From the NCBI GenBank assembly GCA_903877945.1, contig CAIRFY010000259.1, positions 1 through 6,934 of the forward strand: 6,934 nucleotides of DNA, given 5' to 3'. A model generated the notes under the pieces. It was not told the DNA's origin and did no database searches. It saw only the letters and a program-made list of their open reading frames with translations. Both the position numbers and the translations under genes were made by a program. The DNA is from an uncultured Oscillochloris sp. GTDB lineage: Bacteria; Chloroflexota; Chloroflexia; Chloroflexales; Chloroflexaceae. Positions 1 to 6,139 of the stretch are shown here, one piece after another (the stretch's first letter is position 1; each line of letters starts with the position of its first letter).

Positions 1-2842
1 GGCTCGTTACCTGGTCGAGATCCCCGCCCACCTCGCCGAAGAAGTCACCCCGGTGTAGCTCGCTCACCAGATCACCGCCTTCCTTCACCGCCACCTCGCC
101 CGCCTCGATGATCCACAGCCCCGAGGGCGCGGCCCCGGTGGCCAGCAGCAGGTGCCCTGCATCGGCATGGCGCGACTCCAGGGTCGCGGATAGCTCGTGT
201 AGCTCGTGGTCGTCGCAGACGGCGAAGATCTCCACCTGGCGCAGCAGGCGCAGCCGGGCCTCGCGCACATCGCCGAAGGCCCGCGAAAGTTCATTGGCCC
301 AGGGTGTGTTCGGGAAGATCTGGCGGTTGGACGCCTCGCGCTCGGGCCAGGGCAGGGCGTCGTAGGCGGCGCGGATGACTCGTCGGGCGAAGCTCGCCCC
401 GGCCTGCTCCTCTATCGTCGTCACCGTGTAGCGCAGCACCTCGGCGTAGCGGGCACCCTGGATGTCGAGCGGTTCCGCAGTGAGCGTCGGGCTGATCCGC
501 GCCCGCTCACGGTCGAGGGTGATGTCCCAGTTCGCAGTGGCGGCCAGTACGTCCATACGGTCGTCGAGCGCCTGGGCGCGCCGGACGCCGTAGAGGTCGT
601 GGAGCAGCCGGTAGCAGCCGGCGTAGCAGTGCTGGAATGCGTGCTGAATCCGCTCCGCCTCGCTTATAGCGGGCTGGAGCGGCCAGCTCAGCCCGCTGGT
701 GCTGATCTGGCGCAGGGTGAGGTAGTGGGTACACCAGGCCGCAGCCCACAGGCCCGACGAGAGGGTGAGGGCGGCGAGGGCTGGCGGCGTGTTGCGCCAG
801 GTTGGCAGCAGTTCCAGCAGGTAGCTCACGCTCTGCGCGGCAATGCCGAGCCAGAGTAGCAGCCAGCACCAGAGCAGTCGTGAGTCACGCAGGCCAATCA
901 ACTGGGGCAACAGCAGGGCCAGGGCCACCACGCTCAGGTAGATCGGTGCCGCCTCGATCACCACCCATATAAAACGCGACCCCGGTTGGGCCGCGTGGAT
1001 CACCCCGATTGTCAGGCCAGCGGCCAGGAAAGCCATGCCTAGCATCACCGCACTGGCCGCCAGTTCGCCCGGCTGCGACTGGTGCAGATCGATGTCGAGC
1101 AGGGCGATGAATCCGGCGAACATCAGCAGCAAGAATCCCGCGATCCTGATTCCTGTCCAGATCGCAGAGAGCCCCGGCAGCACTAGGTAGCCGCCCAGGG
1201 CCACCAGTTCAATCGCGGTGACGGCGAGGAAGCTGTTGAGCGCCTGGCTCACCCGTGCGCCCCGGTAGTCAGCTTGCAAGGCGAGCTGCGCCGCAAGGGC
1301 GGCCAGCCAGAGCAGCGGCGCAACGACGGCGGCACGCAGTCCGTAGCGTAGGGGCAGCCCGGCCAGGGCCAGGGCCAGGGCCGAGAACGCCGCGCCCGCC
1401 ATCAGCGGGCTGCGCCCGTAGCCGCGCTGGGCGACCCACGCGGCGGCGGCGCGCACCAGCCCCCAGGCGGCGACGATCAGCCCAAGGCAGAGCGGCACGA
1501 TCATTGCCAGTACAATCACCAGCGAGAGGAATTTTCCCGCCGTACTCCCCTCCCATAGCTGCACCATCACACCGACGAGCTGACGCTGCCAGAAGAGGGT
1601 GGTCAGTACGATAGCCAGGGCGGTGTAGGCCGCCGCGAGTAGGCCGTAGATGGCAAAAAATCGCTCCTCGCCGCTGAAGTGGGCGCGGCTGCGCAGCTTC
1701 TGCCAGAGTGGCCCGCTGATAAAGGTGAGGGCGCGCTGGCGCAGGTTCGGCAGGCGCAGCAGATCGACCAGAATGAAGTAACCGTCCAGTTCAAGCAGCG
1801 GGTTGAAGTTAAACAGGGCCGCCAGATAGCAGGCCACAGCCAGCTTGTAGGCCGCAGCGGCCAGTAGCCCGCTGGGGAGCAAATAGACCGTGATCGCAGC
1901 CACCGACCCCACCAGCAGATCGCAGAGCGGGCCTGCCAGCGAGACAAGCACGCGGGCGCGCTGTCCCGCCAGCCAGATGTCGCTGGTATCGACGAAGGCG
2001 GCGGGCATGCCGTAGTAGATCATCACGCCGCCGCGCAGCACCCGCCGCCCGGCGTGCTTCACCGCCAGGGCGTGCGACAGCTCGTGGAGCACAAACGAGA
2101 ACAGCAGGGCCGCCCACAGGGCCAGCAGGCTCATCAGCACATTGTCGGCACTTAGCATTTGGTAGTCTGCGCCCTGGCCAGCCTTCAGGGCAAAGCAGAT
2201 CAGCCCGGCGACCGTGAGCACGGCGTGGATGGCGGCGAAAGGCCATGTGAAGAACAGACGACCGCCAGCGCGGTAAAGCGCCCCTACGAACCCGTCAACT
2301 CCGTTGATGGCAAAAGTGCGCTCGCGCAGAGTATCCAGCAACTGCTCGCCCTTGCCCTCAACGCTGCGTGACTCCTCCTGGCTACGCAGGCTGCGGTAGA
2401 TACCCACCGGAGCGTCGGCCAGAAAGCCGTAGCTATGCAGGCTCTGCACCAGATCCGCCACGGGCAAAAGCTGCTTGAAGCGCAGGAAGCCCGTGGTAGC
2501 CAGTTGGGCCACGCTCTGGGATCCGTCCATCGCCCGCCAAAGTTCGCGCTCGGCTGCCGTAAGGCGCAGGTATGAACCGCCGGGGCTGCGCAGCACGGTG
2601 AGGCTTTGGCCGCCCTCGTTCACCGTCTCCTCGACCACGCCAGCGATACGTTGCGGTCGGTACTGGGCGAAATCAACCCGGTGGGCCAGCCGCTCCCAGA
2701 GAACAACCGAACTGGTATTGGCCAGCGGGCGGGTGGCGATACGCCGAGCAAGCCCCCGGTAAAGGCCACGCGGGGCGGCGCTGACGGCGGGTGCCTGCAC
2801 ACGCTCCGCCAGGGCGCACCAGGGTGTGTTGTCAGGTGTCAT
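1..2842 (-). CDS. PqqD-like / M50 site-2 protease-type membrane protein with C-terminal cNMP-binding domain (partial)
   Basis: One uninterrupted frame gives 947 codons; the stop lies beyond position 1. Residues ~80-150 look like a PqqD-type winged-helix domain (LTAAERELWRAMDG, then a QLLPVADLVQSLHSYGFL segment). The zinc site HELSH is at 253-257 in a membrane segment, and the third ligand motif NPLLELDG is at 347-354, with Asp353; both are hallmarks of M50/S2P intramembrane metalloproteases. GMPAAFVDTSDIWLAGQRAR (279-298) is also typical of the family. About twelve hydrophobic segments lie between ~196 and ~710. From ~860 a cyclic-nucleotide-binding fold begins: GLWIIEAGEV at 908-917 and GDFFGE at 932-937, the phosphate-binding cassette; the cassette arginine would lie past the window edge. 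Start: ATG at 2842; an adjacent in-frame GTG at 2845 has a better-spaced AAGGGA and may be the true start. A protease or binding protein gated by cAMP/cGMP-like signals is an inference. Substrate unknown; the PqqD-like part hints at peptide (RiPP) handling. Confidence 0.9.
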   Translation of the reverse strand, partial: MTPDNTPWCALAERVQAPAVSAAPRGLYRGLARRIATRPLANTSSVVLWERLAHRVDFAQYRPQRIAGVVEETVNEGGQSLTVLRSPGGSYLRLTAAERELWRAMDGSQSVAQLATTGFLRFKQLLPVADLVQSLHSYGFLADAPVGIYRSLRSQEESRSVEGKGEQLLDTLRERTFAINGVDGFVGALYRAGGRLFFTWPFAAIHAVLTVAGLICFALKAGQGADYQMLSADNVLMSLLALWAALLFSFVLHELSHALAVKHAGRRVLRGGVMIYYGMPAAFVDTSDIWLAGQRARVLVSLAGPLCDLLVGSVAAITVYLLPSGLLAAAAYKLAVACYLAALFNFNPLLELDGYFILVDLLRLPNLRQRALTFISGPLWQKLRSRAHFSGEERFFAIYGLLAAAYTALAIVLTTLFWQRQLVGVMVQLWEGSTAGKFLSLVIVLAMIVPLCLGLIVAAWGLVRAAAAWVAQRGYGRSPLMAGAAFSALALALAGLPLRYGLRAAVVAPLLWLAALAAQLALQADYRGARVSQALNSFLAVTAIELVALGGYLVLPGLSAIWTGIRIAGFLLLMFAGFIALLDIDLHQSQPGELAASAVMLGMAFLAAGLTIGVIHAAQPGSRFIWVVIEAAPIYLSVVALALLLPQLIGLRDSRLLWCWLLLWLGIAAQSVSYLLELLPTWRNTPPALAALTLSSGLWAAAWCTHYLTLRQISTSGLSWPLQPAISEAERIQHAFQHCYAGCYRLLHDLYGVRRAQALDDRMDVLAATANWDITLDRERARISPTLTAEPLDIQGARYAEVLRYTVTTIEEQAGASFARRVIRAAYDALPWPEREASNRQIFPNTPWANELSRAFGDVREARLRLLRQVEIFAVCDDHELHELSATLESRHADAGHLLLATGAAPSGLWIIEAGEVAVKEGGDLVSELHRGDFFGEVGGDLDQVTS

Positions 2843-2872
2843 CACGGGCGGATCCCTTATCTCTAAGGCGTG

Positions 2873-2903
2873 TTTTAGATTGCAGATTTTAGATTGCAGA
2901 TTT
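2873..2903. repeat. 14-bp tandem repeat, two perfect copies
   Basis: The unit TTTTAGATTGCAGA occurs at 2873-2886 and 2887-2900 with no mismatch, followed by TTT of a third copy. It lies 31 bp upstream of the M50 start, so it would fall in that gene's promoter or leader. On the minus strand each copy carries TCTAAAA, and one of them reads TAAAAT, so a -10 element could be embedded in it. From memory, similar AT-rich TTAGATTGCAG runs are common between genes in Chloroflexales; this was not searched. Confidence 0.85.
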
Positions 2904-2912
2904 GCCGCTATA

Positions 2913-3013
2913 ACATGGTTCAGGACAACTTTACAGTTTGGCGAGGACGCGAGGACGCGAGGACGCGATGGAATCGCCTCGTCGCTTCATCGCCTCATCG
3001 CCAAACTGTAAAG
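2913..3013. repeat. Hairpin element E1 (85-bp palindrome with 8-bp units)
   Basis: Arms 2929-2969 and 2973-3013 are reverse complements around a 3-nt centre (GGA): the outer 16 bp (CTTTACAGTTTGGCGA) pair perfectly and the inner 25 pair at 19 positions. The left arm contains three exact copies of GAGGACGC (2943-2966); the right arm, read on the minus strand, carries GATGAGGC, GATGAAGC and GACGAGGC, so both arms follow the pattern GANGANGC. The element is flanked by GGTTCAG (2917-2923) and its complement CTGAACC (3029-3035). Positions 2913-2952 match the minus strand of element E2 at 34 of 40 bases. This looks like a dispersed palindromic (REP/MITE-like) repeat; no transposase or clear target duplication is seen. 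Confidence 0.85.
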
Positions 3014-3045
3014 CGAGAATTACCGGATCTGAACCTTACCAAGCC

Positions 3046-3138
3046 CACGTGTGGTATCATATTCAGCCTAACAAAAGCTACTCAGGCGTTGCCTCTGATT
3101 TAAAATTAATCGACGATAGTCATTGTACACATGTGTGG
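3046..3138. promoter_or_regulatory. Candidate paired operator motifs CAYGTGTGG upstream of the kinase
   Basis: CACGTGTGG at 3046-3054 and CATGTGTGG at 3130-3138 are near-identical direct repeats 84 bp apart, about eight helical turns. The first lies in the short inverted repeat CCAC-GT-GTGG (3045-3054); the second overlaps the perfect 10-bp palindrome ACACATGTGT (3127-3136), which ends 11 nt before the kinase start codon. A regulator site is possible, but motifs this short occur by chance and no family is recognised. Confidence 0.25.
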
Positions 3139-3147
3139 AAATAAGCA

Positions 3148-4206
3148 ATGTGCAACGCAAACCATCACCCTAGTTTTCCCGCTACAACAATGATAGCTGC
3201 CCTAGCGGACTCGCCTGTCACGGTGGCCGAACTCGACTGTAATCTGCGCTACACGGCGGTATATAGTCCGGGGCGACTCCTGAACGGGTGTGAGGTTATC
3301 GGGTACACCAACGTGGAGATCTACGGCCCGCAGGGCGAGCCGTTGATGGTGCTGGGGCGACTGGCACTGGCGAGCGGCTCGCCGCAGAGTGGCCGGGTGT
3401 CTCTCATCCAAGATGATATAACCATCCATGTGGATGTACGGGCTACGCCGGTGGGCGATAACGAGGCAAGCCGTCGGCTGGCGCTGCTGGCGATTGATAT
3501 TACCGCACAGATCCAGCTTGAGTCCCGGATCTTAGAGCGCGAGCGCTTTGCGGCCACGGGGCAGGTGGCGGCCACGGTGGCCCACGAGGTCAACACGCCG
3601 CTTCAGGCGATCGAGAGCTGCCTGCACCTCGCCGGGCGCGTTCACGACCCGGCTGAGCGGACACGTTACCTGCGTCTGGCCCGCGACGAGATTAAGCGGG
3701 TGGGGTACACCTTGCGCCAACTCCTCGACCTCTATCGACCAAGCGAGGTGCAGACGTCACTAGATATGAACGGCCTGATCGAGCGTGTGCTGACGCTCAC
3801 CACTATCAGTCTGGCCCGTCGCTCTATCCAGATTGAGCGCCGTCTTTCGAGCGATCTGCCGGTGGTGATTGGTCGTACTGATGAGATCATCCAGGTACTC
3901 ATCAATCTGATTTTTAATGCGATGCATGCGATGCCCCGTGGCGGCCATCTCTGTCTGGAGAGCGAGCGTGGCCAGAGCGCAGCGGGCCTCCCCTGCCTGG
4001 TCGTGCGCGTGCGCGACAGTGGCGTGGGCATTGCCCCCGAGCTACAGCAGCGAATCTTCGAGCCCTTCTTCACCACCCGTACTGACGGCTCCGGCCTGGG
4101 GTTGGCGGTGTGTCAGCGGATCATTGATAATCATAGAGGAACCCTACGGGTCGAGAGCGAACTTGGTGTCGGTAGTTGCTTTATTATCGAGATACCGATC
4201 TCGTAG
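3148..4206 (+). CDS. PAS-domain sensor histidine kinase (orphan, soluble)
   Basis: A 352-residue autokinase expected to pass phosphate to a response regulator. Residues ~20-120 form a PAS-like sensor module ending in the typical DITAQIQLE linker (117-125). The dimerisation/phosphoacceptor helix carries VAHEVNTPLQAI with His146; its HE-V-N-TPL form resembles the NtrB/AtoS-like kinases. The ATPase domain is complete: N-box QVLINLIFNA with Asn257, G1 box DSGVGI (290-295), F box FEPFF (304-308) and G2 box GSGLGLA (314-320). No membrane span, signal peptide or receiver domain is present, so it should act in the cytoplasm on an internal signal. The start at 3148 has GGAA seven bases upstream; the next Met (codon 15) has no Shine-Dalgarno sequence. 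No response regulator is adjacent in this window: the left neighbour is divergent, the right one convergent. The gene is bracketed by elements E1 and E2. Ligand and target are unknown. Confidence 0.95.
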   Translation: MCNANHHPSFPATTMIAALADSPVTVAELDCNLRYTAVYSPGRLLNGCEVIGYTNVEIYGPQGEPLMVLGRLALASGSPQSGRVSLIQDDITIHVDVRATPVGDNEASRRLALLAIDITAQIQLESRILERERFAATGQVAATVAHEVNTPLQAIESCLHLAGRVHDPAERTRYLRLARDEIKRVGYTLRQLLDLYRPSEVQTSLDMNGLIERVLTLTTISLARRSIQIERRLSSDLPVVIGRTDEIIQVLINLIFNAMHAMPRGGHLCLESERGQSAAGLPCLVVRVRDSGVGIAPELQQRIFEPFFTTRTDGSGLGLAVCQRIIDNHRGTLRVESELGVGSCFIIEIPIS

Positions 4207-4213
4207 CTCGCTG

Positions 4214-4237
4214 CCTAAAACCCCACGAGGTTTCAGG
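4214..4237. terminator. Short stem-loop after the kinase gene, possible weak terminator
   Basis: AAACC (4218-4222) pairs with GGTTT (4229-4233) around a 6-nt loop, and the outer CCT/AGG (4214-4216 with 4235-4237) adds three pairs beyond one A-C mismatch. The structure begins eight bases after the TAG of the kinase gene. No T-run follows on the plus strand; on the minus strand the 3' arm contains GGTTTT, which would fit gltD read-through a little better. Termination activity is a guess. Confidence 0.3.
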
Positions 4238-4250
4238 TGCCAGGTTTCAG
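4228..4250. repeat. Partial 14-bp direct repeat beside E2
   Basis: AGGTTTCAGGTGCC at 4228-4241 is followed at once by its first nine bases, AGGTTTCAG, at 4242-4250. The second copy runs into the left end of E2, so its CAG is also the first three bases of that element's inverted repeat. The 14-bp period equals that of the unrelated tandem repeat at 2873-2903. Confidence 0.7.
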
Positions 4251-4407
4251 CGTGACAGTGTGGCGAGGATGCGACGAGGCGATGAGGCGATGAGGCGACG
4301 AGGCGATGAGGCGATGAGGCGATGAGGCGAGGATGCGACGAGGCGATGCTATCGCATCCTCGCCTCATCGCGTCCCCGCCACACTGTCACGCTGTTCTGA
4401 ACCATGT
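4248..4407. repeat. Hairpin element E2 (18-bp inverted ends around an octamer array)
   Basis: CAGCGTGACAGTGTGGCG (4248-4265) is repeated as a perfect inverted copy at 4377-4394. Between them, ten consecutive 8-bp units run from 4265 to 4344, all of the form GANGANGC: mostly GATGAGGC and GACGAGGC, with GAGGATGC as first and ninth unit. The block GAGGATGC-GACGAGGC-GATG appears at both ends of the array (4265-4284 and 4329-4348). The next ~26 bases inside each inverted end also pair (21 of 26), and an inner 10-bp stem (4329-4338 with 4352-4361) is possible. On the minus strand 4407-4368 matches 2913-2952 of E1. An 8-bp period is incompatible with coding. Likely the same dispersed repeat family as E1, with an expanded array. 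Confidence 0.88.
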
Positions 4408-4425
4408 CTATTGCTTCAGTCCAGA

Positions 4426-5856
4426 TCAGAACTGGCCGCTCAGGAAGCGCCCGATCTCCTTGGCGGCGGCGCGGCCCTCGGCAATGGCCCAGACGATCAG
4501 TGACTGGCCACGGCTCATGTCGCCGGCCGCGAACACTCCGCGCCGTGAGGTCATCTTGTGATCGTCGGTCTTCACGGTGCCACGTGGGCTCAACTCAACC
4601 CCGAGTTGCTCGATCATGCCGCTGCGCTCAGGGCCGGTGAAGCCCATCGCCAGCAGGACAAGGTCGCAGGGCAGGGTAAAGTTCGAGTCGGGGATCTCCT
4701 GCATCTGCATGCGGCCCATGGCGTCCCGGCTCCAGCTCACGCGAACCGCCTCGATTGCGGTCACATGGCCGCGCTCGTCGCCGATCAGGCGCTTCGTCTG
4801 TACGGTGTAGATACGCTCACCGCCCTCCTCGTGCGAGGATGCCTTCCGCAGAACGAGCGGCCACTCCGGCCAGGGGTTATCCTGCGCCCGCTGGAGCGGC
4901 GGCTGCGGCATCAGTTCAAATGACGTGACCTGGATGGCCCCCTGGCGCAGCGATGTGCCCACGCAGTCGGCCCCGGTATCGCCGCCGCCGATCACCACCA
5001 CCCGCTTGCCTTGGGCCACGATCTCGTCGTCGGGCGGGATGGCATCACCGGCGCAGCGCTGGTTCTGCTGGGCGAGGAACTCCATCGCGAAGTAGACCCC
5101 GTCGAACTGACGACCTTCCACAGTGAGGTCGCGTGGCTGACGGGAGCCGCCGGTGAGCAGCACGGCGTCGAAATCCTGGGAGAGATCCTCGACCGACATG
5201 TTTACACCAACATGAACGCCGGTGTGGAAGGAGACGCCCTCCGCCTCCATCTGGGCCAGACGCCGGTCAATGATCTGCTTCTCGATCTTAAAGTCGGGGA
5301 TACCGTAGCGCAGCAACCCGCCGATCCGGTCGGCGCGCTCGAAGACCGCGACTTCGTGGCCCTGGCGGCGCAACTGCTGGGCGGCGGCGAGGCCGGAGGG
5401 GCCGGAGCCGACGACGGCTACGCGCTTGCCGGTGAGATGGTGCGGCGGCTGGGGCCGCACCCAGCCCTCGGCGAAGCCGCGCTCGATGATCTGAAGTTCG
5501 ATCATCTTGATCGCCACGGGCTGAAAGTTCAGGCCGAGGGAGCAGGAACCCTCGCAAATGGCGGGGCAGAGGTGTCCGGTGAACTCAGGGAAATTATTGT
5601 CGCTGTGCAGCAGTGTTAGGGCGCGCTCCCAGTCGCCCTCGGAGACGAGATCGTTGAAACCGGGAATGTAGTTTCCGAGCGGGCAGGCGACGTGACAGTA
5701 GGGGATGCCGCAGTCCATACAGCGGGCACCTTGCTGCATCACAACAAGTTCATCGACTGGCTCATAGACCTCGTGGTAGTCGGCCAGGCGCTCGGCAACC
5801 GGTCGCCCGTTTGGATCTTGGCGCTCGTATTTGAGAAAGCCTTCTACGTCTCCCAT
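4426..5856 (-). CDS. gltD: Glutamate synthase (NADPH) small/beta subunit
   Basis: The 476-residue product oxidises NADPH on FAD and passes electrons through iron-sulfur clusters to the large subunit GltB, which makes glutamate from glutamine and 2-oxoglutarate. Cys46, 49, 54 and 58 (CMDCGIPYCHVAC) and Cys97, 101 and 105 (CPAICEGSC) are the N-terminal cluster ligands. An FAD-binding GxGxxG (GSGPSG, 150-155) is followed by IGGLLRYGIPDFK (178-190). The NADPH site is VVVIGGGDTGAD (286-297). The C-terminal FAD motif GVFAAGDMSRGQ is at 440-451. Length is normal for GltD. The frame is open upstream to 5985, but the ATG at 5856 is chosen because GAGAGGTG lies seven bases before it and the family's usual N-terminus (GFLKYERQDP) starts just after. 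No gltB is adjacent in the window, so the partner must be elsewhere. Related enzymes (NfnB/SudA-type, AegA) are less likely given the N-terminus. Confidence 0.96.
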   Translation of the reverse strand: MGDVEGFLKYERQDPNGRPVAERLADYHEVYEPVDELVVMQQGARCMDCGIPYCHVACPLGNYIPGFNDLVSEGDWERALTLLHSDNNFPEFTGHLCPAICEGSCSLGLNFQPVAIKMIELQIIERGFAEGWVRPQPPHHLTGKRVAVVGSGPSGLAAAQQLRRQGHEVAVFERADRIGGLLRYGIPDFKIEKQIIDRRLAQMEAEGVSFHTGVHVGVNMSVEDLSQDFDAVLLTGGSRQPRDLTVEGRQFDGVYFAMEFLAQQNQRCAGDAIPPDDEIVAQGKRVVVIGGGDTGADCVGTSLRQGAIQVTSFELMPQPPLQRAQDNPWPEWPLVLRKASSHEEGGERIYTVQTKRLIGDERGHVTAIEAVRVSWSRDAMGRMQMQEIPDSNFTLPCDLVLLAMGFTGPERSGMIEQLGVELSPRGTVKTDDHKMTSRRGVFAAGDMSRGQSLIVWAIAEGRAAAKEIGRFLSGQF

Positions 5857-5863
5857 GTGCTGA

Positions 5864-5871
5864 CACCTCTC
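5864..5871 (-). promoter_or_regulatory. Shine-Dalgarno sequence of gltD
   Basis: On the minus strand GAGAGGTG lies seven bases before the ATG at 5856. It fixes that start in preference to the upstream in-frame ATG at 5985. Confidence 0.8.
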
Positions 5872-5874
5872 TGG

Positions 5875-5901
5875 CTTGTGCGCCGCTCTCGCGGCGCAAA
5901 G
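5875..5901 (-). promoter_or_regulatory. Strong hairpin in the gltD 5' leader
   Basis: TGCGCCGC (5879-5886) and GCGGCGCA (5891-5898) form a perfect 8-bp stem; three more pairs (CTT with AAG) form beyond one bulged base. Read in the gltD direction the loop is GAGA, a GNRA tetraloop, which makes a very stable RNA hairpin. Its foot is only three bases from the Shine-Dalgarno sequence. No T-run follows, so it is not a terminator; a role in mRNA stability or ribosome access is inferred. Confidence 0.6.
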
Positions 5902-5994
5902 ATGTTGACGGATACCCTTAGAATAATGTGCGTGGATACGCCACGACGTACCCAACCGCGCCTCTGTCGGTGTTGGGCGCTGCACCAGAACTCT

Positions 5995-6023
5995 ATTTTA
6001 GAGATTCCTTGAACAAGATGCAA
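5995..6023 (-). promoter_or_regulatory. Candidate sigma-70-type promoter for gltD
   Basis: Read on the minus strand: TTGCAT (6023-6018), a 17-bp spacer, then TAAAAT (6000-5995), five of six bases matching the -10 consensus. Transcription would start near 5988 and give a leader of about 130 nt that includes the hairpin at 5875-5901. Sequence match only. Confidence 0.45.
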
Positions 6024-6139
6024 TATAATGTACACGGTTCTGCCCCACCCCATAGTAATAGACTGTCAACCTAGACTGGTTATTTGGTTACTTCTCGTTT
6101 ACTTCTGGCGGATTGGCTAGGGCGGTTGATTGCTGGATG

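Larger units (their letters stand above)
2843..3147. other. Divergent intergenic region between the M50 gene and the kinase gene
   Basis: This 305-bp gap must hold promoters for two divergent genes, but no convincing -35/-10 pair stands out for either. For the leftward gene, TAAAAT-like hexamers occur on the minus strand inside the 14-bp tandem repeat. Base composition changes sharply: both ends are AT-rich compared with the genes, while the middle is the GC-rich hairpin E1. Small open frames across the hairpin (about 2826-3144) consist of repeat-derived Arg/Ser/Glu-rich sequence and are not genes. Confidence 0.7.
4207..4425. other. Convergent intergenic region between the kinase gene and gltD
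   Basis: The gap lies between two genes that end facing each other. It holds a short stem-loop just after the kinase stop, a partial 14-bp repeat and the 147-bp element E2, which takes up two thirds of it. No canonical hairpin-plus-T-run terminator is seen for either gene, so the repeat hairpins may serve as the transcription barrier. Short frames crossing the array (about 4144-4368 and 4322-4561) translate as periodic Arg/Ser/His repeats and are not genes. Confidence 0.7.

Noticed and set aside
206..859. Plus-strand open frame of 217 codons
   Set aside because: It lies antisense to the M50/cNMP-binding gene, whose frame carries clear family motifs; the plus-strand product shows none and arises from high GC content.
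2929..3013. Insertion sequence with target duplication
   Set aside because: No transposase frame fits inside and no clear flanking direct repeat was found; GGTTCAG flanks are inverted, not direct.
2938..3144. Small plus-strand frames with Arg-Glu-Asp or Ser-Pro-His repeats
   Set aside because: They are translations of the 8-bp repeat hairpin E1 and its AT-rich flank; period 8 is not a codon multiple and the frames differ only by repeat phase.
4265..4344. CRISPR array
   Set aside because: The units are 8 bp and contiguous, with no unique spacers and no cas genes in the window.
4248..4394. Canonical intrinsic terminator for the kinase or gltD
   Set aside because: The 18-bp inverted ends are 111 bases apart and neither side is followed by a T-run, so it does not have the classic form, although it could still block transcription.
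5011..5619. Plus-strand open frame of 202 codons
   Set aside because: It is antisense to the cysteine-rich and FAD/NADPH-binding parts of gltD and has no recognisable domain.
5857..5985. N-terminal extension of gltD to an upstream ATG at 5985
   Set aside because: The 43 extra residues do not fit the GltD family, have no ribosome site of their own and would cover the leader hairpin; the ATG at 5856 has a well-placed GAGAGGTG.
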